From contig NZ_HE611064.1 of the NCBI RefSeq assembly GCF_000285595.1, positions 1-56,466 of the forward strand: 56,466 nt of DNA, read 5' to 3'. This stretch comes from Kurthia senegalensis (GTDB lineage: Bacteria; Bacillota; Bacilli; Bacillales_A; Planococcaceae). The notes under the pieces were generated by a model, which saw only the letters and a list, made by a program, of their open reading frames with translations, was not told the DNA's origin and did no database searches. Of the stretch, positions 26,856 through 36,129 are shown piece by piece. Each line of letters opens with the position of its first letter. Within the stretch, counting starts at the first letter, position 1. A program made the translations under genes and the position numbers.

Positions 26856-27083
26856 TTAAAATGCTAGCATGATAGGCTCGAATTCCGTCAATTGCTCAAG
26901 TTCAGTGTATGTGACGATTCGTTCGACGACTTGTGCATGTAAAGATGCTGCTTTCTTTTCAGCTTGCTGTAAGTTCGTAAAAGCATAAGCGAGTTCTTCG
27001 TCTTCAGTGTATGAAGCAAAGTGATCATAAAATAATTGTTCTTTTAAAATTAAATAATATTGAATGCAATCCATTGCTTCCAT
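26856..27083 (-). CDS. Hypothetical protein, 75 aa
   Basis: Not recognised. Helical and acidic, no membrane segment: MEAMDCIQYYLILKEQLFYD, then TNLQQAEKKAASLHAQVVER. GAGAGGAAG lies before the ATG. Alone on the minus strand. Confidence 0.68.
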   Translation of the reverse strand: MEAMDCIQYYLILKEQLFYDHFASYTEDEELAYAFTNLQQAEKKAASLHAQVVERIVTYTELEQLTEFEPIMLAF

Positions 27084-27227
27084 CTGAAACTTCCTCTCCG
27101 TTCATATAAAAAGACACAAAGATTAATTTAACATATTCAGAAATAAAAAGAAATATCGAAATGAAAGTTTCTTGAATAACGTGAAAAATTAGCGATATAT
27201 AGAGTAGAAAGTATAGGAGGTGCTAAA

Positions 27228-27449
27228 ATGGATTATTTTAATAAATTACGAGAAAAAAGAAGCATACGGAATACGTATAATACAAGTGGATTTGATGCGG
27301 AAGGCTATCATTTAAATGGAACGAAGTACGATTATGAAGGATTCGATGCACGAGGACTTAATCGTCATAATGAGACGCGTCAAATACTTGCTTCTAATAA
27401 AAAAATAAAAAAACGCAAAAGAACAAAAAAAGACACAAATCGTCTATGA
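27228..27449 (+). CDS. Small protein with G-[FY]-[ND] pentapeptide motifs
   Basis: 73 aa: a basic N-terminus, then SGFDAEGYHLNGTKYDYEG and FDARGLNRHNETRQ, then a very basic tail (KKIKKRKRTKK). The core repeats the glycine-aromatic-Asp/Asn unit and carries one G-x-H-x-N-G-T motif, the module found six times in the 54122 protein. AGGAGG is well placed. It overlaps the next gene by 4 nt, so the two are probably co-translated. Function unknown; the tail could bind nucleic acid. Confidence 0.75.
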   Translation: MDYFNKLREKRSIRNTYNTSGFDAEGYHLNGTKYDYEGFDARGLNRHNETRQILASNKKIKKRKRTKKDTNRL

Positions 27450-27874
27450 AAAATAAACGTGTTGTAATACATCTCGCAGAGGAGGAAGTGAAGAAACACA
27501 AAATACCGAATCAGCCACTTGCTCAATCGATTCAACAAAAACTTGTCATTGTAGAAAAATTACAACAAGATGTCGCGTTGAGTAATGAAACGTTATCAAA
27601 CAATCCTCCTTCATTATTAGAGCAAAAGTTAGTTCATTTAAAAAAACAAGCGGAGAAAACACAAAATGTGTATAATCGCCATCGTATTCTACCTCCAAGT
27701 GGACGTTTAAATGGACCATTCGATGAAAAAGGATTTAATGCTTTCGGCATGCACCGTAATGGAACACCTCTTGATACGGAAGGTTTTTCGAAAAAAGGGT
27801 ACGATCAACACGGATTTGATCGACAAGGATACAATCAAAAAGGTTTGAATGAAAGAGGACAACAAAAAGAATAG
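27446..27874 (+). CDS. Coiled-coil protein with C-terminal G-[FY]-[ND] pentapeptide repeats
   Basis: 142 aa. Residues ~1-85 are helical and probably coiled coil (QKLVIVEKLQQDV, LEQKLVHLKKQAEKTQ). From ~90 to the end it repeats the pentapeptide: FDEKGFNAFGMHRNGTPLD, then EGFSKKGYDQHGFDRQGYNQ. It contains one G-x-H-x-N-G-T motif (GMHRNGT). Start overlaps the upstream stop (ATGA). Shares its repeat with the 27228 and 54122 proteins and with nothing else in the window. Confidence 0.78.
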   Translation: MKNKRVVIHLAEEEVKKHKIPNQPLAQSIQQKLVIVEKLQQDVALSNETLSNNPPSLLEQKLVHLKKQAEKTQNVYNRHRILPPSGRLNGPFDEKGFNAFGMHRNGTPLDTEGFSKKGYDQHGFDRQGYNQKGLNERGQQKE

Positions 27875-27892
27875 ATTTTTAAATAAATATAG

Positions 27893-27921
27893 TTGACACA
27901 CTAAAAACTCCATGATAATAT
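27893..27921 (+). promoter_or_regulatory. Sigma-A promoter of the amino-acid ABC transporter
   Basis: TTGACA (27893-27898), exactly 17 nt, TAATAT (27916-27921), about 75 nt before the start codon. No riboswitch-like fold was noticed in the leader. Confidence 0.8.
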
Positions 27922-27997
27922 TTTAGTACATTAGTGATTTAGCAGACGAAAGTATTTAAAAACAGAGAATAGTTAGCAATCGAGGAGGATTTTTAGT

Positions 27998-28774
27998 ATG
28001 AAACGTATATTTTCATTATTAGTACTATTAGTTGGTGTAATGGCTGTATTAGCAGCTTGCGGATCAAAAGAAGATGCCAGCGATAAAAAAGAATTAGTTA
28101 TTGGGATTGACGATAAATTCGCCCCACTTGGTTTTAGAGATGATAAAAATGAAGTTGTCGGTTTTGATATTGATATGGCAAAAGCAGCTGCGAAAGAAAT
28201 GGGCGTAGAAGTGACATTCCAACCGATTGATTGGTCAACGAAAGAATCAGAACTTGCGAGTGGACGTATTGATCTCATTTGGAATGGTTACACAATTACG
28301 AAAGAACGCCAAGAAAAAGTGTTATTTACGAAACCGTATTTAAAAAATGCACAAGTCATCGTGACATTGAAAGATTCTAACTTAACGACATTCAATGATT
28401 TAACGGATAAAAAAATGGGTGTACAAGCACAATCTTCAGCTCTTGAAGCATTCAATGCGAGCGACATTAGTAAAAAAGTGAAAAATGTTTCGGAATTCAA
28501 AGACAACGTATTAGCGTTAAATGATTTAAAAGCGAAACGTGTCGATGCGGTAGTGATTGATGAAGTAGTGATTGATTATTACATGACGCAACAAAAAAAT
28601 ACGTTTAAAGTTATGGACGAAAAGTTAGCACCGGAAGAATATGGTGTCGGAATTAAAAAAGGAAATGAAGCGTTACAAACAAAATTACAAAAAGCTTTAG
28701 ATGCCATGATGAAAGATGGCACTTCAGCTGAAATTTCTAAAAAATGGTTTGGCGAAAATAAAGTAATCGATTAA
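27998..28774 (+). CDS. Polar amino acid ABC transporter, substrate-binding lipoprotein
   Basis: Solute-binding protein of family 3, 258 aa, with lipobox LAAC (Cys21), APLGFRDDKNEVVGFDIDMA, the ligand-contact DLIWNGYTITKERQ and MKDGTSAEISKKWFG near the C-terminus. It delivers an amino acid (glutamine, cystine or similar; not assignable) to the permease encoded downstream. AGGAGG precedes the ATG. A hairpin after the gene probably reduces transcription into the membrane components. Confidence 0.93.
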   Translation: MKRIFSLLVLLVGVMAVLAACGSKEDASDKKELVIGIDDKFAPLGFRDDKNEVVGFDIDMAKAAAKEMGVEVTFQPIDWSTKESELASGRIDLIWNGYTITKERQEKVLFTKPYLKNAQVIVTLKDSNLTTFNDLTDKKMGVQAQSSALEAFNASDISKKVKNVSEFKDNVLALNDLKAKRVDAVVIDEVVIDYYMTQQKNTFKVMDEKLAPEEYGVGIKKGNEALQTKLQKALDAMMKDGTSAEISKKWFGENKVID

Positions 28775-28799
28775 ATAATCACTACTTCACTTCAAAAGC

Positions 28800-28846
28800 G
28801 GAAGAGTTTCCAACATTGTCATTGGGAACTCTTCCATTTCTTTTTG
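28800..28846 (+). terminator. Partial terminator between binding protein and permease
   Basis: GGAAGAGTT(T)CCAA / TTGGGAACTCTTCC hairpin followed by an interrupted T stretch. Such leaky terminators make the binding protein more abundant than the permease. Confidence 0.8.
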
Positions 28847-28918
28847 TATCCGTTATAATGAATAAATGCGTCCGATTTTGGAAGTAAAAGAAACAACGTC
28901 TTAAAAGGAGGATTTATG

Positions 28919-29575
28919 ATGGCAGATTATTGGTCATCCGTCATTTTACCGATGCTCGATGGAGCAAAAATGACTATTTTATTATTTTTAATCGCCATAA
29001 TTGTATCTGTTCCACTAGGCTTTTTATTAACATTAGCAGTGAATAGTAAAATCAAGCCCCTATCATGGCTAGCAACGATTTACATTACGATTATGCGTGG
29101 TACGCCTCTATTACTTCAATTATTAATTATTTGTTTTGGTTTACCAATGATTCCAGGAATCGGAGAATATTTAGTTATTGATCGTTTTACAGCAGCGTGC
29201 TTAGGGTTTATTTTGAATTATGCAGCCTATTTTGCAGAGATTTTCCGTGGTGGCTTATTATCAATTGATAAAGGGCAATATGAAGCGGCAAAAGTATTAG
29301 GATTATCGAAAAGTCAAACGACTAGAAAAATCATTTTACCTCAAATGTTCCGTGTTGCATTGCCTTCAGTAGCAAATGAATCAATTACACTAATTAAAGA
29401 TACAGCATTACTTTATGCTGTAGCTGTTCCAGAATTACTTCACTTTGCTGAAACAGCAGTAAACCGTGATTTCTCAATCATGCCTTACTTCATTGCAGGT
29501 GTTATTTACTTAATTATGACGATTATTTTAACGATTTTCTTCAAGTGGTTAGAAAAACGTTTTAGATTTGAATAG
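28919..29575 (+). CDS. Polar amino acid ABC transporter, permease
   Basis: HisM/GlnP-type permease, ~218 aa, five membrane segments, with the N-terminal [10 protein letters not shown] motif and the ATPase-contact loop [24 protein letters not shown] 28919 is preferred over 28916 for spacing from AAGGAGG. The ATPase gene follows 14 nt later. Confidence 0.94.
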   Translation: MADYWSSVILPMLDGAKMTILLFLIAIIVSVPLGFLLTLAVNSKIKPLSWLATIYITIMRGTPLLLQLLIICFGLPMIPGIGEYLVIDRFTAACLGFILNYAAYFAEIFRGGLLSIDKGQYEAAKVLGLSKSQTTRKIILPQMFRVALPSVANESITLIKDTALLYAVAVPELLHFAETAVNRDFSIMPYFIAGVIYLIMTIILTIFFKWLEKRFRFE

Positions 29576-29589
29576 AAGGAGGTCTACAA

Positions 29590-30330
29590 ATGCCAATTAT
29601 TGATGTACAACATTTAAAAAAATCATTCGGCGACAATGAAGTGTTAACAGACATTACATTCCAAGTTGAAAAAAATGACGTCATTGCCATTATTGGACCT
29701 TCTGGTTCAGGTAAAAGTACGATGTTACGTAGCTTAATTCACCTTGAAGAAATTAACGGGGGAACCATTTCAATAGATGGCGAAGCGTTTGTTGAAAACG
29801 GTGTGTATAAAAAAGTAGACACTATTAAACGCGTAACATCAAAAATGGGTATGGTGTTTCAACAATTCAACTTATTCCCGCACTTAACGGTAAAAGGAAA
29901 CTTACAATTAGCGCCTAAAATGCTAGGTGTAAAAGAAGATGTAGAAGCTCATACGAAAGATTTATTAATGAAAGTAGGATTATCATCGAAAGAAAATGCG
30001 TATCCGAAAAGCTTATCGGGTGGGCAACAACAACGTGTAGCAATTGCACGTGCTTTAATGATGAACCCGGATATTTTACTATTTGATGAACCGACGTCGG
30101 CACTTGACCCAGAATTAACGGGTGAAGTATTAAGTGTTATGAAAGAATTAGCTGAAGAACATATGACGATGATCGTCGTAACGCATGAAATGGGCTTTGC
30201 GCGCAGCGTTGCGAATAAAGTCGTCTTTATGGACGGCGGAGAAATCGTGGAAGCTGGAACGCCAGAAGAACTATTTGGCAATCCTCAACACGAACGTACA
30301 AAAGCGTTTTTAGCAAAAAATTTAAAATAA
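29590..30330 (+). CDS. Polar amino acid ABC transporter, ATPase (GlnQ type)
   Basis: 246-aa nucleotide-binding subunit with Walker [11 protein letters not shown]-loop [10 protein letters not shown], signature [15 protein letters not shown], Walker [13 protein letters not shown] and switch His in VTHEMGFA. Last gene of the three-gene transporter operon, closed by a strong terminator. Confidence 0.96.
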   Translation: MPIIDVQHLKKSFGDNEVLTDITFQVEKNDVIAIIGPSGSGKSTMLRSLIHLEEINGGTISIDGEAFVENGVYKKVDTIKRVTSKMGMVFQQFNLFPHLTVKGNLQLAPKMLGVKEDVEAHTKDLLMKVGLSSKENAYPKSLSGGQQQRVAIARALMMNPDILLFDEPTSALDPELTGEVLSVMKELAEEHMTMIVVTHEMGFARSVANKVVFMDGGEIVEAGTPEELFGNPQHERTKAFLAKNLK

Positions 30331-30342
30331 TAAACGACGTCC

Positions 30343-30380
30343 AAAAATTTCTCGTAAACGTATTTTACGAGAAATTTTTA
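30343..30380 (+). terminator. Terminator of the ABC operon
   Basis: AAAAATTTCTCGTAAA / TTTACGAGAAATTTTT long perfect stem. Confidence 0.93.
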
Positions 30381-30533
30381 TTTTATTGAATCCGTTTCAT
30401 TCGAATGAATAACAATCGTATTGAATTAGATGGACTTTTTTCTAACATACGATGAAAAAATTCTATAAAAAAAGCATTTATTTCTATAAAACGTGTGTTG
30501 TACAATATAAATATGAAGAAGGAGGCTCTAAAT

Positions 30534-31500
30534 ATGGAAAAATCACAATTGATGAAACAAAAAATTGACGAGCTTTCAGAAATGCAAGCGAAAAATTTAT
30601 TACTAGATTTATTTTCGGAGTTGGATGAGACAGATGAGTTGTGGTTTGAAGATCATTTAAAGCACCAACAAATTTTGCATACGAAAACTGTACATATCGT
30701 TTTTGGACGAACAGCTTCACAAAGTTTAAAGCAAGCAATTGATGAGCATGTCATCGCCTTTCCAGATGTCCTTTCAATGGGACCTATTCGTGAAGTAAAT
30801 ACGTGGAAAGGAATGGAGGCACGCTTTCATTGGTTTAAAGAAAACTTAACGGATCCGTACAATGAGTTTAAGAAAATGAAGCGTCATATGATGCAGTCAT
30901 TTCGAGATTTGCGACGTATTACACCGGAACAAGAAGTTGTGTTATGGGTTTGTCCGAATGCAGCGGAACGAATTGGGGCAGCAATTGTTTTAGCAACTTT
31001 AGGGAATGTTCAAACGGTTAAATGGATTAATACGTACGAAGCGTATCGTCAAATCGAACAACATGATATTCCAGGATTCCCTAGAACAACAGGTGAAGTG
31101 ACGCCCGAACTATTAAGTGAGATGAATAAACTTTCAATTGAAGCGTTGTCAGAGGAAGAAGTGGAAACGTTAAAAGAACAAGGAAATCATTGGTTAGAAA
31201 GTGACAGTTTATTGCGCTTAAAAGATGGCGAAGATGTTCAAATTTATGAAGTCGATAGTTTAGATGCCTTTATTATTGAAACGGTTCAAACGATGCAACA
31301 AGACGATTTCGTTTCTGCCGGTCTCGTACTCGGGGAAGTGTACGGTTCTTTAACAGATTATACAGGAGATGCCTTTTTTAGAATTCCGGTTACGCATGTT
31401 GATTGAAAAAAACATTCTTTCTGCTCAAGGAGATAAAGATGATATCGCTATTTGTGAAATTCGTTACGAACAACCGAAAGAAGATTCTATCCAATCGTAG
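30534..31500 (+). CDS. DUF1835/DUF3658 protein (frameshifted)
   Basis: Helical N-terminus, then a DUF1835 domain (TVHIVFGRTASQSLKQAI) and a C-terminal DUF3658 domain, a pairing common in Bacillales with no established function. The frame stops at HVD after a T6 run (31374-31379). Removing one T continues as GDAFLEFRLRMLIEKNILSA and reaches a stop at 31498-31500, completing DUF3658. I therefore annotate ~322 aa with a single-base insertion. ATG 30534 follows GGAGG. Confidence 0.82.
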
Positions 31501-31635
31501 CATTCATAGAGATTTATGGAGAAACAATGAAGTGCGAGTCATTGTATTTGTCACACGTTATCCATTGTCCGAATACGTGTTTATTGATATGATAAAAAAG
31601 AAATTTATATACGTTTAGAACAGGGGACTTAATTA

Positions 31636-32295
31636 ATGAGTATTATCGTTTTACTCGTATTTTACTTAGTGTCAATTTCTTTAGGGATGCTCGCTATTTA
31701 CTTAGGTGTACCAACACAATATGCGGTCGGTTTCTTTGCTGTTGTAGCGGTCGTATTAGTTGCAGGTTATTCTTATGTCATTACGTCTAGTAAAAATACG
31801 AAATTAATTATGCGTCTTATGCGCATGCAAAAATCAGATCCGATGTTCCAGTACAATATGGCTGTTATGAATGGAACGAAAGAAGACCAACTCGATGAAA
31901 TCGAACGTGTTTTACGCAAAAACAAAAAAAGTAAAGATACAGTTGCAGACTTTCTTTTTAAAAAAGCATTGCTTGAAAACAACTTAACGGAAGCAAAATC
32001 TATCGTAGGTGGTATGAAAAAAAGTCCGTTAAAACGTTACAATCAAGCACAATGTGAGATTTTAATGGGCAAGTACGGATTGGCACGTGAAATTCCACAA
32101 ACCGAACAATGGATGAAGCATTCAATTGAAGCCTTTATTGCTTACGAACAATGGGATCAAGCGAAATACATTGAAGAAATGGATGCTTCAATTGCGAAAG
32201 CGAAAGGCTTGTACCGTGTACAACAATTAGCATTAAAAGAAAGAGCGTTACGTGAGTGGCCATCGAAAAAACCTTCTCGAAAACGTTTTAATTAA
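31636..32295 (+). CDS. Membrane-anchored protein with helical repeats, 219 aa
   Basis: Not recognised by name. Two N-terminal membrane segments (IIVLLVFYLVSISLGMLAIY and FFAVVAVVLVAGYSYVI), then ~160 cytoplasmic residues of helix pairs resembling TPR-like repeats (DEIERVLRKNKKSKDTVADF, FKKALLENNLTEAKSIVGG), with a basic C-terminus (KKPSRKRFN). Ribosome binding site AGGGGA. Monocistronic with its own terminator. Confidence 0.75.
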   Translation: MSIIVLLVFYLVSISLGMLAIYLGVPTQYAVGFFAVVAVVLVAGYSYVITSSKNTKLIMRLMRMQKSDPMFQYNMAVMNGTKEDQLDEIERVLRKNKKSKDTVADFLFKKALLENNLTEAKSIVGGMKKSPLKRYNQAQCEILMGKYGLAREIPQTEQWMKHSIEAFIAYEQWDQAKYIEEMDASIAKAKGLYRVQQLALKERALREWPSKKPSRKRFN

Positions 32296-32296
32296 T

Positions 32297-32332
32297 AAAA
32301 AGGACATGAATAATTATTCATGTCCTTTTTTT
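32297..32332 (+). terminator. Terminator
   Basis: AAAGGACATGAATAA / TTATTCATGTCCTTT perfect stem with T7. Confidence 0.94.
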
Positions 32333-32415
32333 ATTTCCTTTATAAAAAGTTTGACTTTTCTGTTAATTCATTTTATTTTAGTAAGAGAAATAGAAGGAGA
32401 AGGGAATGACGAATA

Positions 32416-33024
32416 ATGAAAGCAATCGAACAGTTGCCGACAACGGCAATTAGTGATGCGTTGAAAGGAAAAAATCATTTACCGGCATCGATTAAACCAC
32501 TAGCTGCCCATTATCGATTGATTGGGAAAGCAGTTACTGTAAAACTGCCTATTTATGAAAATGGAGCTGTAATGGAAGCGATGCTCGTGGCTTCTCCAGG
32601 CGACGTTCTCGTTGTTGATATTCAAAATGATACGACACGTGCTATTGCAGGAGATTTTGTCTTATCTATGATGCAAAAATTAGGGCTCGCGGGTGTTGTT
32701 GTTTACGGGGCAATTCGTGATGTGGAAGCTGCTAAAAATCTCGATTTCCCTATATTTGTGACGGGTACAACGACTGCTGCTGGTGTGAAAAATGGCGGTG
32801 GTCAAGTGAACGTACCATTAACGATTGAAAAGACGACCATTCATCCAGGCGATTTAATTGTCGGGGATGCCGATGGGGTTGTCGTCGTACCAGCGATGAT
32901 TGTAGACGAAGTGATGCTAGATGCAAAAGAGAAAATGGAAAAAGATACACTTCGTGAGCAAACGGTGTTAAAAACGACTGAAACGATCCAAGCACACTTG
33001 CGAGAAGTGACAAGTAAATTTTAA
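32416..33024 (+). CDS. RraA-family protein (demethylmenaquinone methyltransferase-like)
   Basis: 202 aa. RraA fold with TTAISDAL near the N-terminus and the divalent-metal/oxoacid site GAIRDVEAAK and DADGVVVVPA. Relatives include 4-hydroxy-4-methyl-2-oxoglutarate/oxaloacetate lyases; the RNase-E-inhibitor role of E. coli RraA should not be assumed for a Firmicute. The start is supported only by a distant AGAAGGAGAAGGG. The next small gene lies 30 nt downstream and may be co-transcribed. Confidence 0.85.
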   Translation: MKAIEQLPTTAISDALKGKNHLPASIKPLAAHYRLIGKAVTVKLPIYENGAVMEAMLVASPGDVLVVDIQNDTTRAIAGDFVLSMMQKLGLAGVVVYGAIRDVEAAKNLDFPIFVTGTTTAAGVKNGGGQVNVPLTIEKTTIHPGDLIVGDADGVVVVPAMIVDEVMLDAKEKMEKDTLREQTVLKTTETIQAHLREVTSKF

Positions 33025-33054
33025 ACCGATATACTTACTTTTGAGGTGTATGCA

Positions 33055-33297
33055 ATGAATCGTCAAGGAATCATTTCGGTAACGATCGGATTACTTTTAG
33101 TTATCAGCTTATTTTTATTAAGTGGTGTACGTGTTAATAGCCTACTTTTTGGCCTTATGTTTATTCCCTTAACAATTGTCGGGCTTACGTTAGCGATTAA
33201 ATCAAAAAAAGGGATATATATAATTGTCGGAGGACTTTTAAATGGTCTTCTTTTAATTTATAGTTTTCTTTTATTTTTAATTGGAATGAGTGCGTAG
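33055..33297 (+). CDS. Small membrane protein, 80 aa
   Basis: Not recognised. Three membrane segments (IISVTIGLLLVISLFLL, SLLFGLMFIPLTIVGLTLAI, GIYIIVGGLLNGLLLIYSF) separated by short loops. ATG 33055 follows GAGGTG by 8 nt; GTG 33046 is inside the binding site. Followed by a terminator. Confidence 0.75.
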   Translation: MNRQGIISVTIGLLLVISLFLLSGVRVNSLLFGLMFIPLTIVGLTLAIKSKKGIYIIVGGLLNGLLLIYSFLLFLIGMSA

Positions 33298-33309
33298 AGA
33301 ACTCTTTCA

Positions 33310-33345
33310 GAAGCGGTGAGACGAATTCGTTTCACCGCTTTTTTA
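33310..33345 (+). terminator. Terminator
   Basis: AAGCGGTGA(G)ACGAA / TTCGTTTCACCGCTT stem with T6. Confidence 0.92.
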
Positions 33346-33442
33346 ATGCGTATAGATTGGTTTTAATTCGATATGGTTTAAATTGGCATAGGTCATTGTT
33401 AGATGATAAAATTTTAATAAGAAAATGTTTAGGAGGGGTTTT

Positions 33443-34729
33443 ATGGGCTTAATTAAAGCTGGTATTGAAGCGACAAAAGGGGTATTAGAAGACCAATATC
33501 GTGATTATTTTTATTGTGAAGGATTAACATCGGACGTACTCGTTAAAAAAGGGGTACGCCGTCAAACGAAACGTGGTACGAATAAAGGAAACGAAAATAT
33601 TATTTCAAATGGTTCGATTATTGCGGTAAATGATGGGCAATGTATGATGATCGTCGAACAAGGGAAAGTCGTAGAACTTTGTCAAGAATCGGGCGAATTT
33701 ATTTATGATACGTCTACAGAGCCTTCTATTTTTTACGATGGAAATTTCATGGATAATTTAAAAGAAACGTTTAAACAAATCGGGAAGCGTTTTACATTTG
33801 GTGGAGAACCAGCGAAGGACCAACGTATTTATTTCTTTAACACGAAAGAGATTATTGGCAATAAATATGGAACACCTGCACCGATTCCATTTCGTGTAGT
33901 CGACCGAAATGTCGGATTAGATATCGATATTTCAATTCGCTCTCACGGAGAATACTCATATCGTATTACGAACCCTTTATTATTTTATACGAACGTAACG
34001 GGAAATGTTGAAAATGAATTTACACGTGATACAATCGATGGACAATTAAAATCGGAGTTTATGACGGCTTTACAACCAGCTTTTGCTCAAATTTCAGCTC
34101 TCGGTGTTCGTTATAGTGAAGTACCTGCACATACGATTGAATTAGCAAATGCTTTGAATAAAGTATTATCAGATAAATGGCAACAAACACGTGGTATTCA
34201 AGTAGGAACAATCGGTGTGAGTACGATGAAGGCATCTGAAGAAGATGAACAAATGATTAAACAACTTCAACGTAATGCCGCTTTTCGTGATCCATCGATG
34301 GGTGCGGCACAAATTACAGGTGCGCAAGCAGATGCGATGATGAACGCAGCGAAAAATGAAAACGGTGCAATCGGTGGCTTTATGGGAATGGGTATGGCAC
34401 AAAATGCTGGCGGTGTAAACGCGGGTGATTTGTATAAGATGGGTGCTCAAAATCAACAAAAAAATGAAGAACAAGCATCGAAAGACACCGGTTGGGCCTG
34501 TTCATGTGGCACACGTAATACAGGTAAATTCTGTTCGAACTGTGGGAAACAAAAACCTGAAAAAGTAACGTGGCAATGCTCATGCGGTAAAGAAAATGAA
34601 GGGAAGTTTTGTTCGGATTGTGGCAAAGCGAAACCAACAGCGACAACGTGTTCAAATTGTGGGTATGAAGTCGTTGGGAGTCAAATACCTAAATTTTGTC
34701 CGGAGTGTGGGCAAGCCTTTGAACAATAG
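33443..34729 (+). CDS. ydjI: SPFH-domain protein, YdjI-like, with C-terminal zinc ribbons
   Basis: 428 aa. Residues ~1-290 match B. subtilis YdjI closely in pattern (DQYRDYFYCEGL, NIISNGSIIAVNDGQCM, FKQIGKRFTFGG, NKYGTPAPIPFRV, SYRITNPLLFYTNV). A Gly/Met/Ala-rich region follows, then three Cys4 zinc-ribbon units (CSCG...CSNCG, CSCG...CSDCG, CSNCG...CPECG). In B. subtilis YdjI is an SPFH protein needed to localise the PspA homologue YdjF at the membrane; that role is known only there. ATG 33443 follows AGGAGGGG. Operon with the YdjG-like gene, 12 nt apart. Confidence 0.88.
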   Translation: MGLIKAGIEATKGVLEDQYRDYFYCEGLTSDVLVKKGVRRQTKRGTNKGNENIISNGSIIAVNDGQCMMIVEQGKVVELCQESGEFIYDTSTEPSIFYDGNFMDNLKETFKQIGKRFTFGGEPAKDQRIYFFNTKEIIGNKYGTPAPIPFRVVDRNVGLDIDISIRSHGEYSYRITNPLLFYTNVTGNVENEFTRDTIDGQLKSEFMTALQPAFAQISALGVRYSEVPAHTIELANALNKVLSDKWQQTRGIQVGTIGVSTMKASEEDEQMIKQLQRNAAFRDPSMGAAQITGAQADAMMNAAKNENGAIGGFMGMGMAQNAGGVNAGDLYKMGAQNQQKNEEQASKDTGWACSCGTRNTGKFCSNCGKQKPEKVTWQCSCGKENEGKFCSDCGKAKPTATTCSNCGYEVVGSQIPKFCPECGQAFEQ

Positions 34730-34741
34730 GAGGCGAGTCGG

Positions 34742-35860
34742 ATGAATGAACGACAACGAGTTGCGGAACAGGAAGAAACTCAAAATCAAGTAAAGGTGGA
34801 TTTTGATACTGAGTGTCCGATGTGTAGTGCTTCTATTCAATTTGACCCTTCTTCGGGTAAATTAATTTGCCCGTACTGCGGCTACGAAACAGAGATTGCT
34901 GAACCAGATGTAGAAGATCAACGAACAGCACAAGAAATGGATTTTTCAGCCGCTGAAAAACGAGAAAGCTACAATTGGGGTGTCGATAAGAAAACGGTCA
35001 TTTGTGAAGAATGTGGGGCAGAATTGATTTATGATGCACTGCAAGTAGCAGATACGTGCCCGTATTGTGGTTCTAATCAAGTAATGGAAGCTGCAACCGT
35101 AGATACACTTGCTCCGAATGGCGTTTGTACGTTTCAAATTACAGAAAAGCAAGCGGGTGAAAATTTTCAACGATGGATTAAAGGAAAACTTTTTACCCCG
35201 AGTGCCGCAAAGAAATCAGCTAAACCCGAATCTTTTCAAGGAGTGTATATACCGTACTGGACATTTGATTCTCATACGGTGTCTCATTACCAAGCGATGT
35301 ACGGTATTGATCGGGTCGTGAAAGACCGAGAAGGAAATACGCGCGTGGAGACGAATTGGTTCCCAACATCGGGCATTTTCCAGCGATTCGTTGATGATGA
35401 GCTCGTTTTAGCTTCTACGCGCTATGATCGGTCGCTTTTACAAAAAGTTGAACCATTTCAAACGACGGACAACAAAGCGTACAAACCCGATTATTTATCG
35501 GGATTTTTAGCAGAACGCTACAGTATCGGTTTAGATGAAGGATGGACGATTGCACAAAATCAAATTCATCAAATGTTATCGTCCGAAATTTCGAGCCAAA
35601 TTCGAAGGAGACACGGTGCGACGCACGTGATGAATTTACATTTTTCAACGACGCACGATCAAATTACGTATAAATATTTAATGTTACCGATGTGGTTGTC
35701 TTCTTTTCGATATAAAGACAATGTCTTTCAGTTTATGGTGAATGGACAAACCGGCAAAGTCGGAGGGAAAGCACCTATTTCGCCATTACGTGTGACAATT
35801 GCGGTAATTTTAGCGACAATCGTCTTCATTTTATTGTATATGTACACGCAAAATTCTTGA
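34742..35860 (+). CDS. ydjG: Zinc-ribbon membrane protein, YdjG-like
   Basis: 372 aa. Two Cys4 zinc ribbons (CPMCSASIQF...CPYCGYE and CEECGAELIY...CPYCGSNQ), a soluble core with YIPYWTFDSHTVSHYQ and YLMLPMWLSSFRYKD, and one C-terminal membrane helix (VTIAVILATIVFILLYMYT), so it is tail-anchored with the bulk in the cytoplasm. This is the architecture of YdjG, encoded with YdjI in the B. subtilis pspA operon. Here the order is ydjI-ydjG and no PspA or YdjH gene is adjacent. Confidence 0.85.
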   Translation: MNERQRVAEQEETQNQVKVDFDTECPMCSASIQFDPSSGKLICPYCGYETEIAEPDVEDQRTAQEMDFSAAEKRESYNWGVDKKTVICEECGAELIYDALQVADTCPYCGSNQVMEAATVDTLAPNGVCTFQITEKQAGENFQRWIKGKLFTPSAAKKSAKPESFQGVYIPYWTFDSHTVSHYQAMYGIDRVVKDREGNTRVETNWFPTSGIFQRFVDDELVLASTRYDRSLLQKVEPFQTTDNKAYKPDYLSGFLAERYSIGLDEGWTIAQNQIHQMLSSEISSQIRRRHGATHVMNLHFSTTHDQITYKYLMLPMWLSSFRYKDNVFQFMVNGQTGKVGGKAPISPLRVTIAVILATIVFILLYMYTQNS

Positions 35861-35902
35861 ACTTTGATACAATAGAAGAAACTGTGAAAAGGAGTTATCC
35901 CT

Positions 35903-36082
35903 TTGATTTTGTTTAAACGTATTTTCTTTTCGATTTTAGCGATAATGGGGCTCGTTCTAACAATTATTTCATTTGATCATCTAACGACAGAGGCGAATCA
36001 AATCATGCATTTAACGGCAGCAGCATTGTTAGCAATTGGCGTAGCTCAAGTTTACTTTACTTTTGATAAGAAGAAAAAATAA
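35903..36082 (+). CDS. Small membrane protein, 59 aa
   Basis: Not recognised. Two hydrophobic helices (IFFSILAIMGLVLTIISF and LTAAALLAIGVAQVYFTF) around a polar loop DHLTTEANQIMH, ending in KKKK. TTG start at 35903, 8 nt after AGGAG. It follows ydjG by 42 nt and ends before a terminator, so it may be the third gene of that transcript. Confidence 0.72.
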   Translation: MILFKRIFFSILAIMGLVLTIISFDHLTTEANQIMHLTAAALLAIGVAQVYFTFDKKKK

Positions 36083-36092
36083 TTAGTATGTG

Positions 36093-36129
36093 AACAGCTT
36101 ATTCTCAAAAAGAATAAGCTGTTTTTTTG
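36093..36129 (+). terminator. Terminator
   Basis: AACAGCTTATTCT / AGAATAAGCTGTT perfect stem with T7. Confidence 0.94.

Noticed and set aside
27228-27874. Single frameshifted gene instead of two small repeat-protein genes
   Set aside because: The ATGA overlap and separate start are normal coupling; the first protein ends in a natural basic tail and the second begins with its own helical region.
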